From Acidobacteriota bacterium (GTDB lineage Bacteria > Acidobacteriota > UBA4820 > DSQY01): a stretch of 10,921 bases of DNA. The stretch spans positions 1 to 10,921 of the forward strand of contig JAKAIJ010000075.1 in NCBI GenBank assembly GCA_021814355.1. Reading direction: 5' to 3'. Shown here piece after piece: positions 1 to 6,733 of the stretch. The notes beneath the pieces were generated by a model. The model saw nothing but the letters and a program-made list of their open reading frames with translations, searched no databases and had not been told where the DNA came from. The position numbers were made by a program, and so were the translations under genes. Position 1 is the stretch's first letter; every line of letters starts with the position of its first letter.

Positions 1-156
1 CCCCTCGAGACGCCCGACGCCCGGCGCGAGCTCCGCGAGGCGGTCTCCGCCTCCCTCCAGGAGTTCCGCGCCGACCTCGAGCTCGGGAAGATCCGCCCGG
101 ACGACCTGCAGGAGATCGAGCGACACCTGCGCGCCACCTCCGGCGAGCGGGACTAA
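1..156 (+). CDS. C-terminal end of an unrecognised protein (5' partial)
   Basis: The frame is open from the first base to the TAA at 154-156 and gives 51 residues, so the start lies left of the window. The visible tail is highly charged and predicted helical, with many Glu, Arg, Asp and Leu residues and the segment GKIRPDDLQEIERHL. No Cys, membrane segment or catalytic motif is visible, and I do not recognise the family. Only 2 bases separate its stop from the TTG start of mtnA, so it is very likely co-transcribed and perhaps translationally coupled with it. The reading frame is supported by that tight junction and by strong GC bias at third codon positions. No function is assigned. Confidence 0.6.
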   Translation, partial: PLETPDARRELREAVSASLQEFRADLELGKIRPDDLQEIERHLRATSGERD

Positions 157-158
157 CC

Positions 159-1208
159 TTGGAACATATCATCTGGGACCGCGGGACCCTCCGCCTTCTG
201 GACCAGCGGGCCCTGCCGGATTCCCTCGCGGTCGTGGAAGCCCGGACCGCCGCGGAGGCGGCCGCGGCCATTCGCGACATGGTGGTGCGGGGCGCCCCGG
301 CCATCGGCATCGCCGCGGCCTACGGCGTGGCGCTCGCGGCGCGCGGGTCCCAGGCCGGCGACGTGGCGGGGCTCCTTTCCGATCTGGAGGCCGCGGAGGC
401 GCTGTTGAAGTCGTCGCGCCCCACCGCCGTGAACCTCGCCTGGGCCGTGGACCGGATGCTCTCCTCGGCCCGGCGGGGGGCCGCCGCGGGCGCGTCCGTC
501 CCCGAGCTGCGCCTTCGCCTCGAGGCGGAGGCGGTCGCCCTTCACCGGGAAGACGTGGCCGCCTGCAGGGCCATCGGAAAGAACGGCCTCGCGCTGGTGC
601 CGGAGCGGGCCCGCATCCTCACCCACTGCAACGCGGGCGCCCTCGCCACGGGCGGCTACGGTACGGCCCTCGGGATCGTGCGGGCGGCCCACGAGGCGGG
701 GCGCCTCACCCGGGTCTACGCGGACGAAACCCGCCCCTACCTCCAGGGCGCCCGGCTCACGGCCTGGGAGCTGCAGCGGGACGGTATCCCCGTCGCCGTG
801 CTCTGCGACAACACGGCGGGGACCCTCCTGGCGCGGGGCGAGGTGGACCTCATCGTCGTGGGCGCAGACCGCATTGCCGCCAACGGCGACACCGCCAACA
901 AAGTCGGGACCTACCCGCTGGCGGTGCTGGCGAAGCACCATCAGGTCCCCTTCGTGGTGGCCGCACCCACCAGCACCTTCGACCTGAAGACCCCCGACCG
1001 GCGCGGCATCCCCATCGAGGAGCGCCCCGGCGACGAGGTGGCCCTGGTGGGAGGGCGCCGGGTGGTCCCCGAGGGCGTCCCGGTGCTCCATCCCGCCTTC
1101 GACGTCACGCCCGCCGCGCTCATCACCGCCATCGTCACCGAGCGAGGCGTCCTCTCCCCGGTCACCGCCGTCACCGTGGGCGGCCACCTCCGCGAGCCGC
1201 GGCCGTGA
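159..1208 (+). CDS. mtnA: S-methyl-5-thioribose-1-phosphate isomerase
   Basis: This cytoplasmic enzyme of the methionine salvage pathway converts 5-methylthioribose-1-phosphate to 5-methylthioribulose-1-phosphate. The 349 residues match the usual family length and the eIF-2B alpha/beta/delta-like fold. Visible signatures are GAPAIGIAAAYG (about 45-56), THCNAGALATGGYGTALG (155-172) with the catalytic Cys at 157, DETRPYLQGARLTAWEL (189-205), DNTAG (217-221), and GADRIAANGDTANKVGTY (235-252) with the catalytic Asp at 237. The C-terminal ITAIVTERGVLSP motif is typical. The start is a TTG two bases after the upstream stop; the N-terminus then aligns with normal family starts (IxWxxGxLxLLDQxxLP). 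The Shine-Dalgarno signal is weak, suggesting coupling to the upstream gene. The 3' end overlaps tsaD by 4 bases (GTGA). No other methionine-salvage gene is in the window. Confidence 0.96.
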   Translation: MEHIIWDRGTLRLLDQRALPDSLAVVEARTAAEAAAAIRDMVVRGAPAIGIAAAYGVALAARGSQAGDVAGLLSDLEAAEALLKSSRPTAVNLAWAVDRMLSSARRGAAAGASVPELRLRLEAEAVALHREDVAACRAIGKNGLALVPERARILTHCNAGALATGGYGTALGIVRAAHEAGRLTRVYADETRPYLQGARLTAWELQRDGIPVAVLCDNTAGTLLARGEVDLIVVGADRIAANGDTANKVGTYPLAVLAKHHQVPFVVAAPTSTFDLKTPDRRGIPIEERPGDEVALVGGRRVVPEGVPVLHPAFDVTPAALITAIVTERGVLSPVTAVTVGGHLREPRP

Positions 1209-2254
1209 AGCCGCTCCTCGCCGTCGAGACCTCCTGCGACGACACCTCGGCGGCGGTCCTCTCGCCGGACGGAGCAGTCCTTTCCAGCGTCGTCTCCTCC
1301 CAGACGGCGGTCCACGCGCCTTACGGAGGCGTGGTGCCCGAGCTGGCAAGCCGCCACCACCTCGGGAATCTCCCTTGCGTCGTGGAGGCCGCCCTGCGCG
1401 GGGCGGGCCTCGCGCCTCCGGAGCTGGGCGCCGTGGCGGCCACCGCGGGGCCGGGCCTCTTGGGCTCGGTGCTGGTGGGCCTCTCCTACGGCAAGGCCCT
1501 GGCGGCGGGACTGGGGCGTCCCTTTTACGCCGTCAACCACATCGTCGCCCACCTGCGCTCCCCTTGGATGGAGCATTCCAGTTTGCCCCACCCTGCGCTG
1601 GTTCTGGTGGTTTCGGGCGGCCACTCCCACCTCTTCTTCTGCGCTTCACCCCGCGAGCGGCTCCTGGTGGCCGCCACCCGCGACGACGCCGCGGGGGAGG
1701 CCCTGGATAAAGTGGCCAAGCACCTGGGCTTGCCCTATCCGGGAGGCCCCTGGGTGGACCGGCTCGCGCGCCGCGGAAACCCGCGGGCCGTGCTCCTTCC
1801 CCTGCCCCGCCTCAGCTCGGGGGGCCTCGACTACTCCTTCTCGGGGTTGAAGGTCTCGGCGCTGCACCACATGAACCGCCATGGCCTCGCGCCCGCCCCC
1901 GCCGAAGACCCTGAGGCGCTCCCCGCATGGGAATACGACCTGCTGGCCTCCTTCCAGAAGCGGGTGGTGGACCACCTTCTTCAGCGGGTGAAACAGGCCG
2001 CCCGGATTTTCGGACCCCGCACGATCGCCATGGCCGGCGGCGTCGCGTGCAACAGCCTCCTGCGCGAGAGGATCGCGGCCCTCGCGGTGGAGCTCGGCGC
2101 CACCGGGGCGTTTCCCTCCCCCGCTTACTGCACCGACAACGCCGCCATGGTCGGCTTCGCGGCCCTGGATTCCTACCGCGCGGGGGCCCCCTCCGACCTC
2201 GCTGCCGACGCCTTCGCCTCCTGCGTCTGGCCCGGGCCGACCCCCGCGGCGTGA
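1205..2254 (+). CDS. tsaD: tRNA N6-threonylcarbamoyladenosine transferase TsaD
   Basis: TsaD transfers the threonylcarbamoyl group from threonylcarbamoyl-AMP to A37 of tRNAs that read ANN codons, working with TsaB and TsaE in bacteria. The 349 residues fit the bacterial family and the ASKHA (actin/Hsp70-like) fold. Visible motifs are the N-terminal LAVETSCDDTSAAVL (5-19), PELASRHH (45-52), the metal-binding HxxxH in VNHIVAH with His112 and His116, VSGGHSHL (136-143), DDAAGEALDKVAKHLGLPYPGG (from about 160), FSGLK (212-216), MAGGVACNSLLR (276-287), and TDNAAM with the third metal ligand Asp311. The GTG start at 1205 shares four bases with the mtnA stop, so translation is probably coupled. tsaB and tsaE are not in the window. 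The tRNA-Thr at 2698-2773 reads ACG, so it belongs to the ANN class that TsaD modifies, but the two need not be linked. Confidence 0.97.
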   Translation: MKPLLAVETSCDDTSAAVLSPDGAVLSSVVSSQTAVHAPYGGVVPELASRHHLGNLPCVVEAALRGAGLAPPELGAVAATAGPGLLGSVLVGLSYGKALAAGLGRPFYAVNHIVAHLRSPWMEHSSLPHPALVLVVSGGHSHLFFCASPRERLLVAATRDDAAGEALDKVAKHLGLPYPGGPWVDRLARRGNPRAVLLPLPRLSSGGLDYSFSGLKVSALHHMNRHGLAPAPAEDPEALPAWEYDLLASFQKRVVDHLLQRVKQAARIFGPRTIAMAGGVACNSLLRERIAALAVELGATGAFPSPAYCTDNAAMVGFAALDSYRAGAPSDLAADAFASCVWPGPTPAA

Positions 2255-2282
2255 GATTTTCGCACCCATCGAGGGAGGTGGC

Positions 2283-2579
2283 ATGCCCCTGCTGCCCGAG
2301 ACCGCAATCCGCGAAGCCCTGAGCGCCATGCCCGGCTGGATTCTCGAGAACGGCGCGCTAAAACGGCGCTACCTCTTCGAGAGCTACATGAGGGGGATCC
2401 AGTTCGTGGAGGCCGCGGCGGTCGAGGCCGAGGCCCAGGACCACCACCCCGACCTGCTGGTGCGCTACGGTGACGTGACCGCCTCCTGCTCGACCCACTC
2501 CCACGGCGGGGTCACCGGGAAGGACCTCCACCTGGCCCGCGCCCTCGACCGCATCGCCGCCCAATACGGGGGCCGATGA
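2283..2579 (+). CDS. phhB: 4a-hydroxytetrahydrobiopterin dehydratase (pterin-4a-carbinolamine dehydratase)
   Basis: This small cytoplasmic enzyme dehydrates 4a-hydroxytetrahydrobiopterin so the pterin cofactor of aromatic amino acid hydroxylases can be recycled. The 98 residues match the family length. The signature is complete: E50/D53 then HHP at 54-56, Tyr62, THSHGGVT with His72 (71-78), and Asp81, matching the PCD pattern of HHP, an aromatic residue, His and a later Asp. The ATG start is set by a strong Shine-Dalgarno site (GGAGGTG at 2274-2280), which allows translation independent of tsaD 28 bases upstream. No phenylalanine hydroxylase is visible, so the partner must lie elsewhere, or the protein acts in another pterin or molybdopterin role as proposed for some bacterial homologues. 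It ends the + strand run. Confidence 0.93.
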   Translation: MPLLPETAIREALSAMPGWILENGALKRRYLFESYMRGIQFVEAAAVEAEAQDHHPDLLVRYGDVTASCSTHSHGGVTGKDLHLARALDRIAAQYGGR

Positions 2580-2599
2580 CCCAAGCCGCGGCCCGGACG

Positions 2600-2633
2600 C
2601 GCCGCCTTTCGGAGCGGAGCGAAAAAGGCGGCG
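2600..2633 (+). terminator. Hairpin downstream of phhB (possible terminator)
   Basis: Perfect 10-base arms CGCCGCCTTT (2600-2609) and AAAGGCGGCG (2624-2633) enclose a 14-base loop containing GGAGCGGAGCG. It begins 21 bases after the phhB stop, where a terminator would be expected. No U-run follows the stem on either strand, so it is not a canonical intrinsic terminator. It could instead aid Rho-dependent ending or protect the 3' end. Confidence 0.35.
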
Positions 2634-2637
2634 AGGC

Positions 2638-2663
2638 GCGCGGGAAAAACGCTGCTCCCGCGC
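2638..2663 (-). terminator. Hairpin downstream of tRNA-Thr (possible terminator or processing structure)
   Basis: Arms GCGCGGGA (2638-2645) and TCCCGCGC (2656-2663) form an 8-bp stem with a 10-base loop. It lies 34 bases beyond the tRNA 3' end in the tRNA's direction of transcription and only 4 bases from the other hairpin at 2600-2633. The T-rich stretch falls in the loop rather than after the stem, so termination at this site is uncertain. Confidence 0.3.
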
Positions 2664-2697
2664 CATGAGAACGCCTTCAGTTGTCCACGGTTTTGCC

Positions 2698-2773
2698 TGG
2701 AGCCGGCACGCGGACTCGAACCGCGGACCTGCTGATTACGAATCAGCTGCTCTACCGACTGAGCTATGCCGGC
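2698..2773 (-). tRNA. tRNA-Thr (anticodon CGT)
   Basis: Read on the minus strand, this is a full 76-base cloverleaf. The acceptor stem GCCGGCA/TGCCGGC is perfect over 7 bp, the D arm is GCTC...GAGC, and the anticodon stem is GCTGA/TCAGC with the 7-base loop TTCGTAA, giving anticodon CGT. The variable loop is 5 bases and the T arm is CGCGG-TTCGAGT-CCGCG. The discriminator base is T, and CCA is encoded in the DNA. It decodes ACG threonine codons, which should be common in this GC-rich genome. A strong promoter sits directly upstream, so it appears to be a stand-alone transcription unit. No second tRNA is adjacent. Confidence 0.97.
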
Positions 2774-2783
2774 CCAGAGCGAG

Positions 2784-2812
2784 ATTCTACCCGACCGGGC
2801 GCACTCCGTCAA
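2784..2812 (-). promoter_or_regulatory. Sigma70-type promoter of tRNA-Thr
   Basis: On the minus strand, TTGACG (2807-2812) and TAGAAT (2784-2789) are separated by exactly 17 bases. Each hexamer is one base off consensus. Predicted transcription starts about 7 bases past the -10 box, a few bases upstream of the mature tRNA 5' end at 2773. It is the clearest promoter in the window. Confidence 0.8.
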
Positions 2813-2853
2813 CGAAATCGCGCTCCGGCGGGGGGTTCCCGCGCGAGGAGGGG

Positions 2854-2870
2854 AGGGGCCTACGGCCCCT
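2854..2870 (-). terminator. Hairpin spanning the stop codon of the second oxidase subunit
   Basis: AGGGGCC (2854-2860) and GGCCCCT (2864-2870) pair over 7 bp with a 3-base loop. The structure includes the TAG stop at 2860-2862. A C/T-rich but not U-rich run follows on the minus strand, so it is at best a weak terminator ahead of the tRNA promoter. It may simply be a GC-rich coincidence. Confidence 0.25.
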
Positions 2871-4029
2871 TCGCGCCGTCGGAGCCGGGCCCCTTGGGCA
2901 GGATGAACCGGTATCCGCCCGAGCCCAGCGGCGGAAGGTCGGGCGGGGGAAAGGCCCTGCGGGCCAGCCGCAGTAGCCAGAAACAGAACCCCAGGCCGCC
3001 CACGAAGAGGAGGAGGAAAAGGAGGATGGCTCCCCACTGAGGCTCCACCTTGAGGTCGGCGGTCCTCCAGTAGGGCGCCAGCGCCGCGTCGCGCAGGACG
3101 TCGCGCATGAGGAGCATGCACAGGACGGTGACCGCGAGGGCACCGACGCCGGTCCAGAGCATCCACCCGGGCCTGTTGGAGTTGATGCCGAGCCAGACGT
3201 GGACGAGGGCCGCGAGGGCCGCCGCCACGCCCACGCCGAAGGCGAGGGTGCCGAGGAGGCTGCCTCCCAGAAAGAGCCCCCGCTGCTCCGGCGGAAGCGC
3301 AAAGAGCCACCAGACCCCCACCAGCATAGCGATGACCGTGGCGCCGCAGAACCAGGTGGCGCCGCTACGGTACTGCCAGCGTCCCTGCTCGGGATCCCGG
3401 GGAAGCTTGCGGATCCCCTGGAGGGCCACGAAGAGGCCCGCCACCGCGACGGCACCGAAGAGGACGTGGAGGAGCCGCGGCAGGAGCGTCACCTCGGCGG
3501 TGTTGAGATGGGCCCCCGACGGGGCGGCGAGGTAGAGCGGCTTGAATCGCTCCGGGTCGCACACCAGCGTGAAGAGGTTGGCGTAGGTGAAACCCACGTA
3601 GCCCAGCAGCGCGAACACCGCCGCGAAGAGGACGGGACGGGCGCCCCCCAGCTTGTCCCAGCGCCAGGAGAGCAGGTACATCAAGTAGTACGCGAGGATC
3701 AGCACCGGGATAATCGCGAGGAAGAAGGGCGCCACGAGGACGGCCGCGGTGTAGAAGACCGGCCCGTAGAGCACCTGGAGAAAGAGCAGCGGCGCCACGC
3801 CGAAGGTGATGGTGTAGGCCATGACGGACGGCAGGGCCCGGGCGACGCCGAGCGCGGCCTCGAGATGGCGCGGCTTCCCCTTCACGCAATAGACCAGGGA
3901 GAGAAGGCTCCCTCCCAGAACCACGTTCATGAAGAGGAAGTGGAGTAGGAGGGTGGTCCACGCGAGGCCCTTCAGGAGCCAGACCGGCGCGGGGATCGGC
4001 AGCGGGTCGGCGGGAAAGAGGGGGGTCAC
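2860..4029 (-). CDS. Cytochrome bd-superfamily oxidase, second membrane subunit (CydA-paralogue-like)
   Basis: This is a 389-residue integral membrane protein with about nine hydrophobic helices (roughly 15-47, 63-88, 91-121, 132-153, 184-204, 224-245, 258-281, 288-307, 332-354). The GTG start at 4029 overlaps the stop of the upstream CydA-like/haem-c gene by 4 bases and has GGGAGG at 4036-4041 as Shine-Dalgarno site, so it is almost certainly the partner subunit. Helix 1 contains LHFLFMNVVLGG with His30, resembling the haem-ligand helix of CydA (HFLFxPLxLG). A later helix has LPRLLHVLFGAVAVAGLF with His188, at about the place of the CydA haem b558 histidine. The two acidic CydA helix-3 residues are not visible (TAAVLVAPFFLAIIPVLILA). 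It therefore looks more like a divergent CydA than CydB, which is an inference from motif reading only. The C-terminal 30 residues are soluble and Pro/Gly-rich. Confidence 0.75.
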   Translation of the reverse strand: MTPLFPADPLPIPAPVWLLKGLAWTTLLLHFLFMNVVLGGSLLSLVYCVKGKPRHLEAALGVARALPSVMAYTITFGVAPLLFLQVLYGPVFYTAAVLVAPFFLAIIPVLILAYYLMYLLSWRWDKLGGARPVLFAAVFALLGYVGFTYANLFTLVCDPERFKPLYLAAPSGAHLNTAEVTLLPRLLHVLFGAVAVAGLFVALQGIRKLPRDPEQGRWQYRSGATWFCGATVIAMLVGVWWLFALPPEQRGLFLGGSLLGTLAFGVGVAAALAALVHVWLGINSNRPGWMLWTGVGALAVTVLCMLLMRDVLRDAALAPYWRTADLKVEPQWGAILLFLLLFVGGLGFCFWLLRLARRAFPPPDLPPLGSGGYRFILPKGPGSDGAKGP

Positions 4030-5552
4030 GGCGCGCCTCCCACAGGGGACGCTTTCACCTGCCCGGCGAGCCAGGCGCAGAGCGCGCCCCTCTCGGCGTT
4101 GGTTCCCGTCCAGGGCGGCATCTTGTCGTTCATGGAATCGAGGTTTTGGACGAGGTCCGAGAGCTCGCTCTCGGCCATCCCCTTCAGCGACTTGGCGAGA
4201 GGGCGGAAGGCGCCCGACACCGTGTGGCACGGGCCGCACCGCCGCCGGAACACGGAGGCTCCGTCCCCAGGCTGGGGCACGGGCATCGCGGAGAGCCGGA
4301 GGTAGTGGGCGATGGCGCGCGCCTCCTCGGCGGTTCCGGGAAAGGGGGGCATTCTGCCGCGCATCTGGTCGGTGCGGAGCGCCAGGTTCGCCGCGAAGGT
4401 CTCGTCCACGGCCACCATTTTCGGCGCGAGGGGGATGAGCCCCTTCCGGACGGTGTGGCAGTGCGAACAGGCGAGCCGGAAGAGCTCCTCGCCCACCCGC
4501 CGCTGGTTCTGCGGCGTGACGGCGGCGGCCGACACCCATGGGCTCGTGGCGAGGATGCCCTTGGCCCTCAGCTCGGCGAGCCTGGCCACCGGGACCTGGT
4601 TGATGTAGGTGTCCCCCGCGATGAGGAAGGGCATGCGCAGGTCCTCGCGGGTCCACTCGGAGAACGCGAGGGCCGCGAAGCCCAGCAGGAGCATCAGCAC
4701 CGAGAGGGGCCTGAGGATCCACTTGGAGCGCGAGAACCAGGCCACCGCCGCGAGCAGGAAGAGGAGCGACACCGAGACCATCACGGTGCGGGCAAGGTGC
4801 GGCAGGTAGAAGACCTCCGTCAGGGCGGTCTTCTGGAGCGCGGGGACCGTGCGGAGGTACCACCAGGCCGCCGCGGGCAGCAGCAGGACGGGCGCCGCTA
4901 CCCAGACGGCGGACTTCTTGACCAGGTCGGGGCGCAGGCCGTTCCGGGTGAAAGCCAGGCTCGCCAGGGCGTAGAGTCCCGCCAGGGCGAGACAAACGAG
5001 CGTCCGCACCGCCAGGGAGCTGAAGTAGGTGGGGTTGAAGAAGGCGCTCAACAGGGAGCGGTCCTGGAGCCAGGCGCCGGGCGAGAGCTGGAACGCCAAG
5101 ATGCCGTTGATCACCGCGAGGCTCGCCCAAGCCGCGCCGAAGTAGGTCCAGCCCACGGCGCGGTGGGTGAGGGTCTCCATCCGGTCCCAGGCGTAATAGT
5201 AGACCAGGATGGCGAGGATCTCGACAAGGAAGAAGACCCACTCGATGGCCCAGCCCCAGACGAAGATGCGGATAAGACGGCCCGTGGCCTCGGGGCTGAT
5301 GAGGCCGATGGTGAACCAGATGCCCACCCCCGTGAGGGCGCCGAAGACAAGGGTCAACAGGAGGAAGAACCGGGAGTGGCGCTTGAGCCAGGCGCGCAGG
5401 GCCTCGTCGTCGTGGCGGTGGGCCGAACCCTCCAGAAGGACCAGGAAGAGCCCGCCGCCGATGGCGAAGTGGGAGACGAAGACGTGGAGCGTGGCGACGA
5501 CGGCGATCAACCAGCCCGAGCCGAAGGCGACCTGCCAGACCGGGTAGTTCAA
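4026..5552 (-). CDS. CydA-like oxidase subunit I fused to two c-type cytochrome domains
   Basis: The 508 residues comprise about eight membrane helices (12-42, 60-84, 93-120, 133-155, 178-201, 214-232, 255-273, 278-298), then a soluble region with two haem-c sites, CSHCH (362-366) and CGPCH (439-443). Each site is followed by a likely Met-ligand motif, MPPFPGT (401-407) and MPPWTGT (478-484). The membrane part resembles cytochrome bd subunit I: LHVFVSHFAIGGG supplies His23 at the E. coli His19 position, and AIEWVFFLVE supplies Glu104 and Glu111 at the Glu99/Glu107 positions. The low-spin haem b558 His (E. coli His186) appears to be Arg183 in LAVRTLVC, and no Q-loop Lys/Glu pair is evident. 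Eight helices would put the haem-c domains in the periplasm. It probably reduces oxygen with electrons from a cytochrome c or similar donor. The TTG start follows an in-frame stop and is the only upstream start; the preceding G-rich tract is not a standard Shine-Dalgarno site. The gene follows the ACAD gene closely. Confidence 0.85.
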   Translation of the reverse strand: MNYPVWQVAFGSGWLIAVVATLHVFVSHFAIGGGLFLVLLEGSAHRHDDEALRAWLKRHSRFFLLLTLVFGALTGVGIWFTIGLISPEATGRLIRIFVWGWAIEWVFFLVEILAILVYYYAWDRMETLTHRAVGWTYFGAAWASLAVINGILAFQLSPGAWLQDRSLLSAFFNPTYFSSLAVRTLVCLALAGLYALASLAFTRNGLRPDLVKKSAVWVAAPVLLLPAAAWWYLRTVPALQKTALTEVFYLPHLARTVMVSVSLLFLLAAVAWFSRSKWILRPLSVLMLLLGFAALAFSEWTREDLRMPFLIAGDTYINQVPVARLAELRAKGILATSPWVSAAAVTPQNQRRVGEELFRLACSHCHTVRKGLIPLAPKMVAVDETFAANLALRTDQMRGRMPPFPGTAEEARAIAHYLRLSAMPVPQPGDGASVFRRRCGPCHTVSGAFRPLAKSLKGMAESELSDLVQNLDSMNDKMPPWTGTNAERGALCAWLAGQVKASPVGGAP

Positions 5553-5568
5553 CGACCGCCCCCCCGCC

Positions 5569-6708
5569 CTACTTCACCGTGTTCTTCGCGATGACGAGCC
5601 GCTGGACCTGGTTGGTCCCCTCGTAGATCTGCGAGAGCTTGGCGTCGCGCATGATCTTCTCGACGATGTTGTCCTGCGAGTAGCCCTCGCCGCCCATGAT
5701 CTGCACGCAGTCCGTGGCGACCTTCATGGCCACGTCGGTGGCGTAGTACTTGGCCATGGCGCTGTACGTGCCGACCTCCTTGTCCTGGTCGGTGAGGATC
5801 GCGGCGTTCCAGACGAGAAAGCGCGCCGCCGTGATCTCGGTGAGCATCTCGGCGAACATGAATCCGATCGCCTGGAAGCTGGCGATGGGCTGTCCGAACT
5901 GCTTTCGCCCGAGAGCCCACTTCTTCGCCGTCTCGTAGGCCTCGCGCGCCATCCCAACCGCGGCCGAGGCGACTCCCGCCCGCGTGCGGTTGAAGGTCTT
6001 CATGGCGATGAGGAAGCCCTGGTTCTCCTTGCCGATCACGTTGGCAACGGGCACCGCGGCGTCCTTGTACTCGATCTCCACTTGGCACGACGCGCGCTGG
6101 CCCATCTTGGGAAGTTCGCGGCCGATCACCACGCCGGGAGTGTCCGCGGGGACGACGATCGCCGACATGCCGCGCGGGCCGCGCCCTGGGTCTGTGTTGC
6201 AGAAGACGGTGTGATACATGGCCTGCTTGCCGTTGGTGATGAAGCGTTTCTTCCCGTTGATCACGAACTTGTCGCCCTGCTTGACCGCCGTTGTCGCCAC
6301 GGAGCCCGCGTCGGAGCCCGCATCGGGCTCGGTCAGGCAGAACGCCGCCAGTCCGCGGCTCTCCACGAGGTGACCGAAAATCCGCTTCTTCAGGTCGTCG
6401 CTGGCCCCCACCAGAAGGGGCGTGAGCGCGAGGTTGTTCGCGTCAATGCAGATGCCGATTCCCGAGCAGGCGGCCCCGAGCTCCTCGCTCGCGAGGGTTC
6501 CCTCGAAGGAGCTGTGCCCCGCGCCACCGTACTGCTTCGGAACGGCGCCGTTGACCACGCCCTCGTCGTAGGCCTTCTGGACCACGGGCCAGGGGAATTC
6601 GCACGAGAGGTCGTACTGGCGGGCCACCGGGCGGATGTGCGCGTCCGCAAAGGCCCTCGTCTTGGCCACCAGCTCCTGCTGTTCGGGCGTCAGTTCGAAG
6701 CCGATCAT
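5569..6708 (-). CDS. Acyl-CoA dehydrogenase (short/medium-chain type)
   Basis: This FAD enzyme catalyses alpha,beta-dehydrogenation of acyl-CoA thioesters, the first step of beta-oxidation, and passes electrons to electron-transfer flavoprotein. At 379 residues it has normal family length: an N-terminal helical domain (about 1-120), a beta domain with CLTEPDAGSD (124-133) and FITNG (156-160), and a C-terminal helical domain with RKQFGQPIASFQAIGFMFAEM (from 268), QIMGGEGY (336-343) and IYEGTNQVQRLVIAK (361-375). Glu363 in IYEGT is the catalytic base, at the position used by MCAD and butyryl-CoA dehydrogenases. The whole sequence reads closely like MCAD. Chain-length preference cannot be fixed from the sequence alone. 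The ATG start has an AGGGAGGG Shine-Dalgarno site and its own sigma70-like promoter. The oxidase gene starts 17 bases after the stop, so they probably share an mRNA. ETF genes are not in the window. Confidence 0.94.
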   Translation of the reverse strand: MIGFELTPEQQELVAKTRAFADAHIRPVARQYDLSCEFPWPVVQKAYDEGVVNGAVPKQYGGAGHSSFEGTLASEELGAACSGIGICIDANNLALTPLLVGASDDLKKRIFGHLVESRGLAAFCLTEPDAGSDAGSVATTAVKQGDKFVINGKKRFITNGKQAMYHTVFCNTDPGRGPRGMSAIVVPADTPGVVIGRELPKMGQRASCQVEIEYKDAAVPVANVIGKENQGFLIAMKTFNRTRAGVASAAVGMAREAYETAKKWALGRKQFGQPIASFQAIGFMFAEMLTEITAARFLVWNAAILTDQDKEVGTYSAMAKYYATDVAMKVATDCVQIMGGEGYSQDNIVEKIMRDAKLSQIYEGTNQVQRLVIAKNTVK

Positions 6709-6717
6709 GATCCCTCC

Positions 6718-6733
6718 CTCCGCTCAAGCGGAG
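6718..6733 (-). promoter_or_regulatory. Palindromic operator candidate at the ACAD promoter
   Basis: On the minus strand, CTCCGC-TTGA-GCGGAG is a perfect 6-base inverted repeat. It starts on the base after the -10 hexamer and runs through the predicted transcription start to the Shine-Dalgarno region. Because the predicted start falls inside it, an intact RNA hairpin is unlikely, so a repressor site is the better reading. Which regulator might bind is unknown. Confidence 0.4.

Noticed and set aside
153..1349. Long minus-strand open frame opposite mtnA
   Set aside because: It is antisense to a clearly recognisable gene, has Arg/Gly/His-rich low-information composition, and arises from the GC-rich codon usage.
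2665..3040. Short + strand open frames over the tRNA and the 3' end of the oxidase gene
   Set aside because: They run through the tRNA-Thr gene on the opposite strand and have no ribosome site or recognisable domain.
4030..5241. In-frame upstream extension of the second oxidase subunit through the first subunit's gene
   Set aside because: The extension is a frame shadow without membrane or family features. The GTG at 4029 with its Shine-Dalgarno site and 4-base overlap gives a sensible start.
3199..5594. Long + strand open frames opposite the oxidase genes, rich in Glu, Arg, His and Gly
   Set aside because: They are antisense shadows of membrane-protein genes in GC-rich DNA. The charged composition is the usual mirror of hydrophobic codons.
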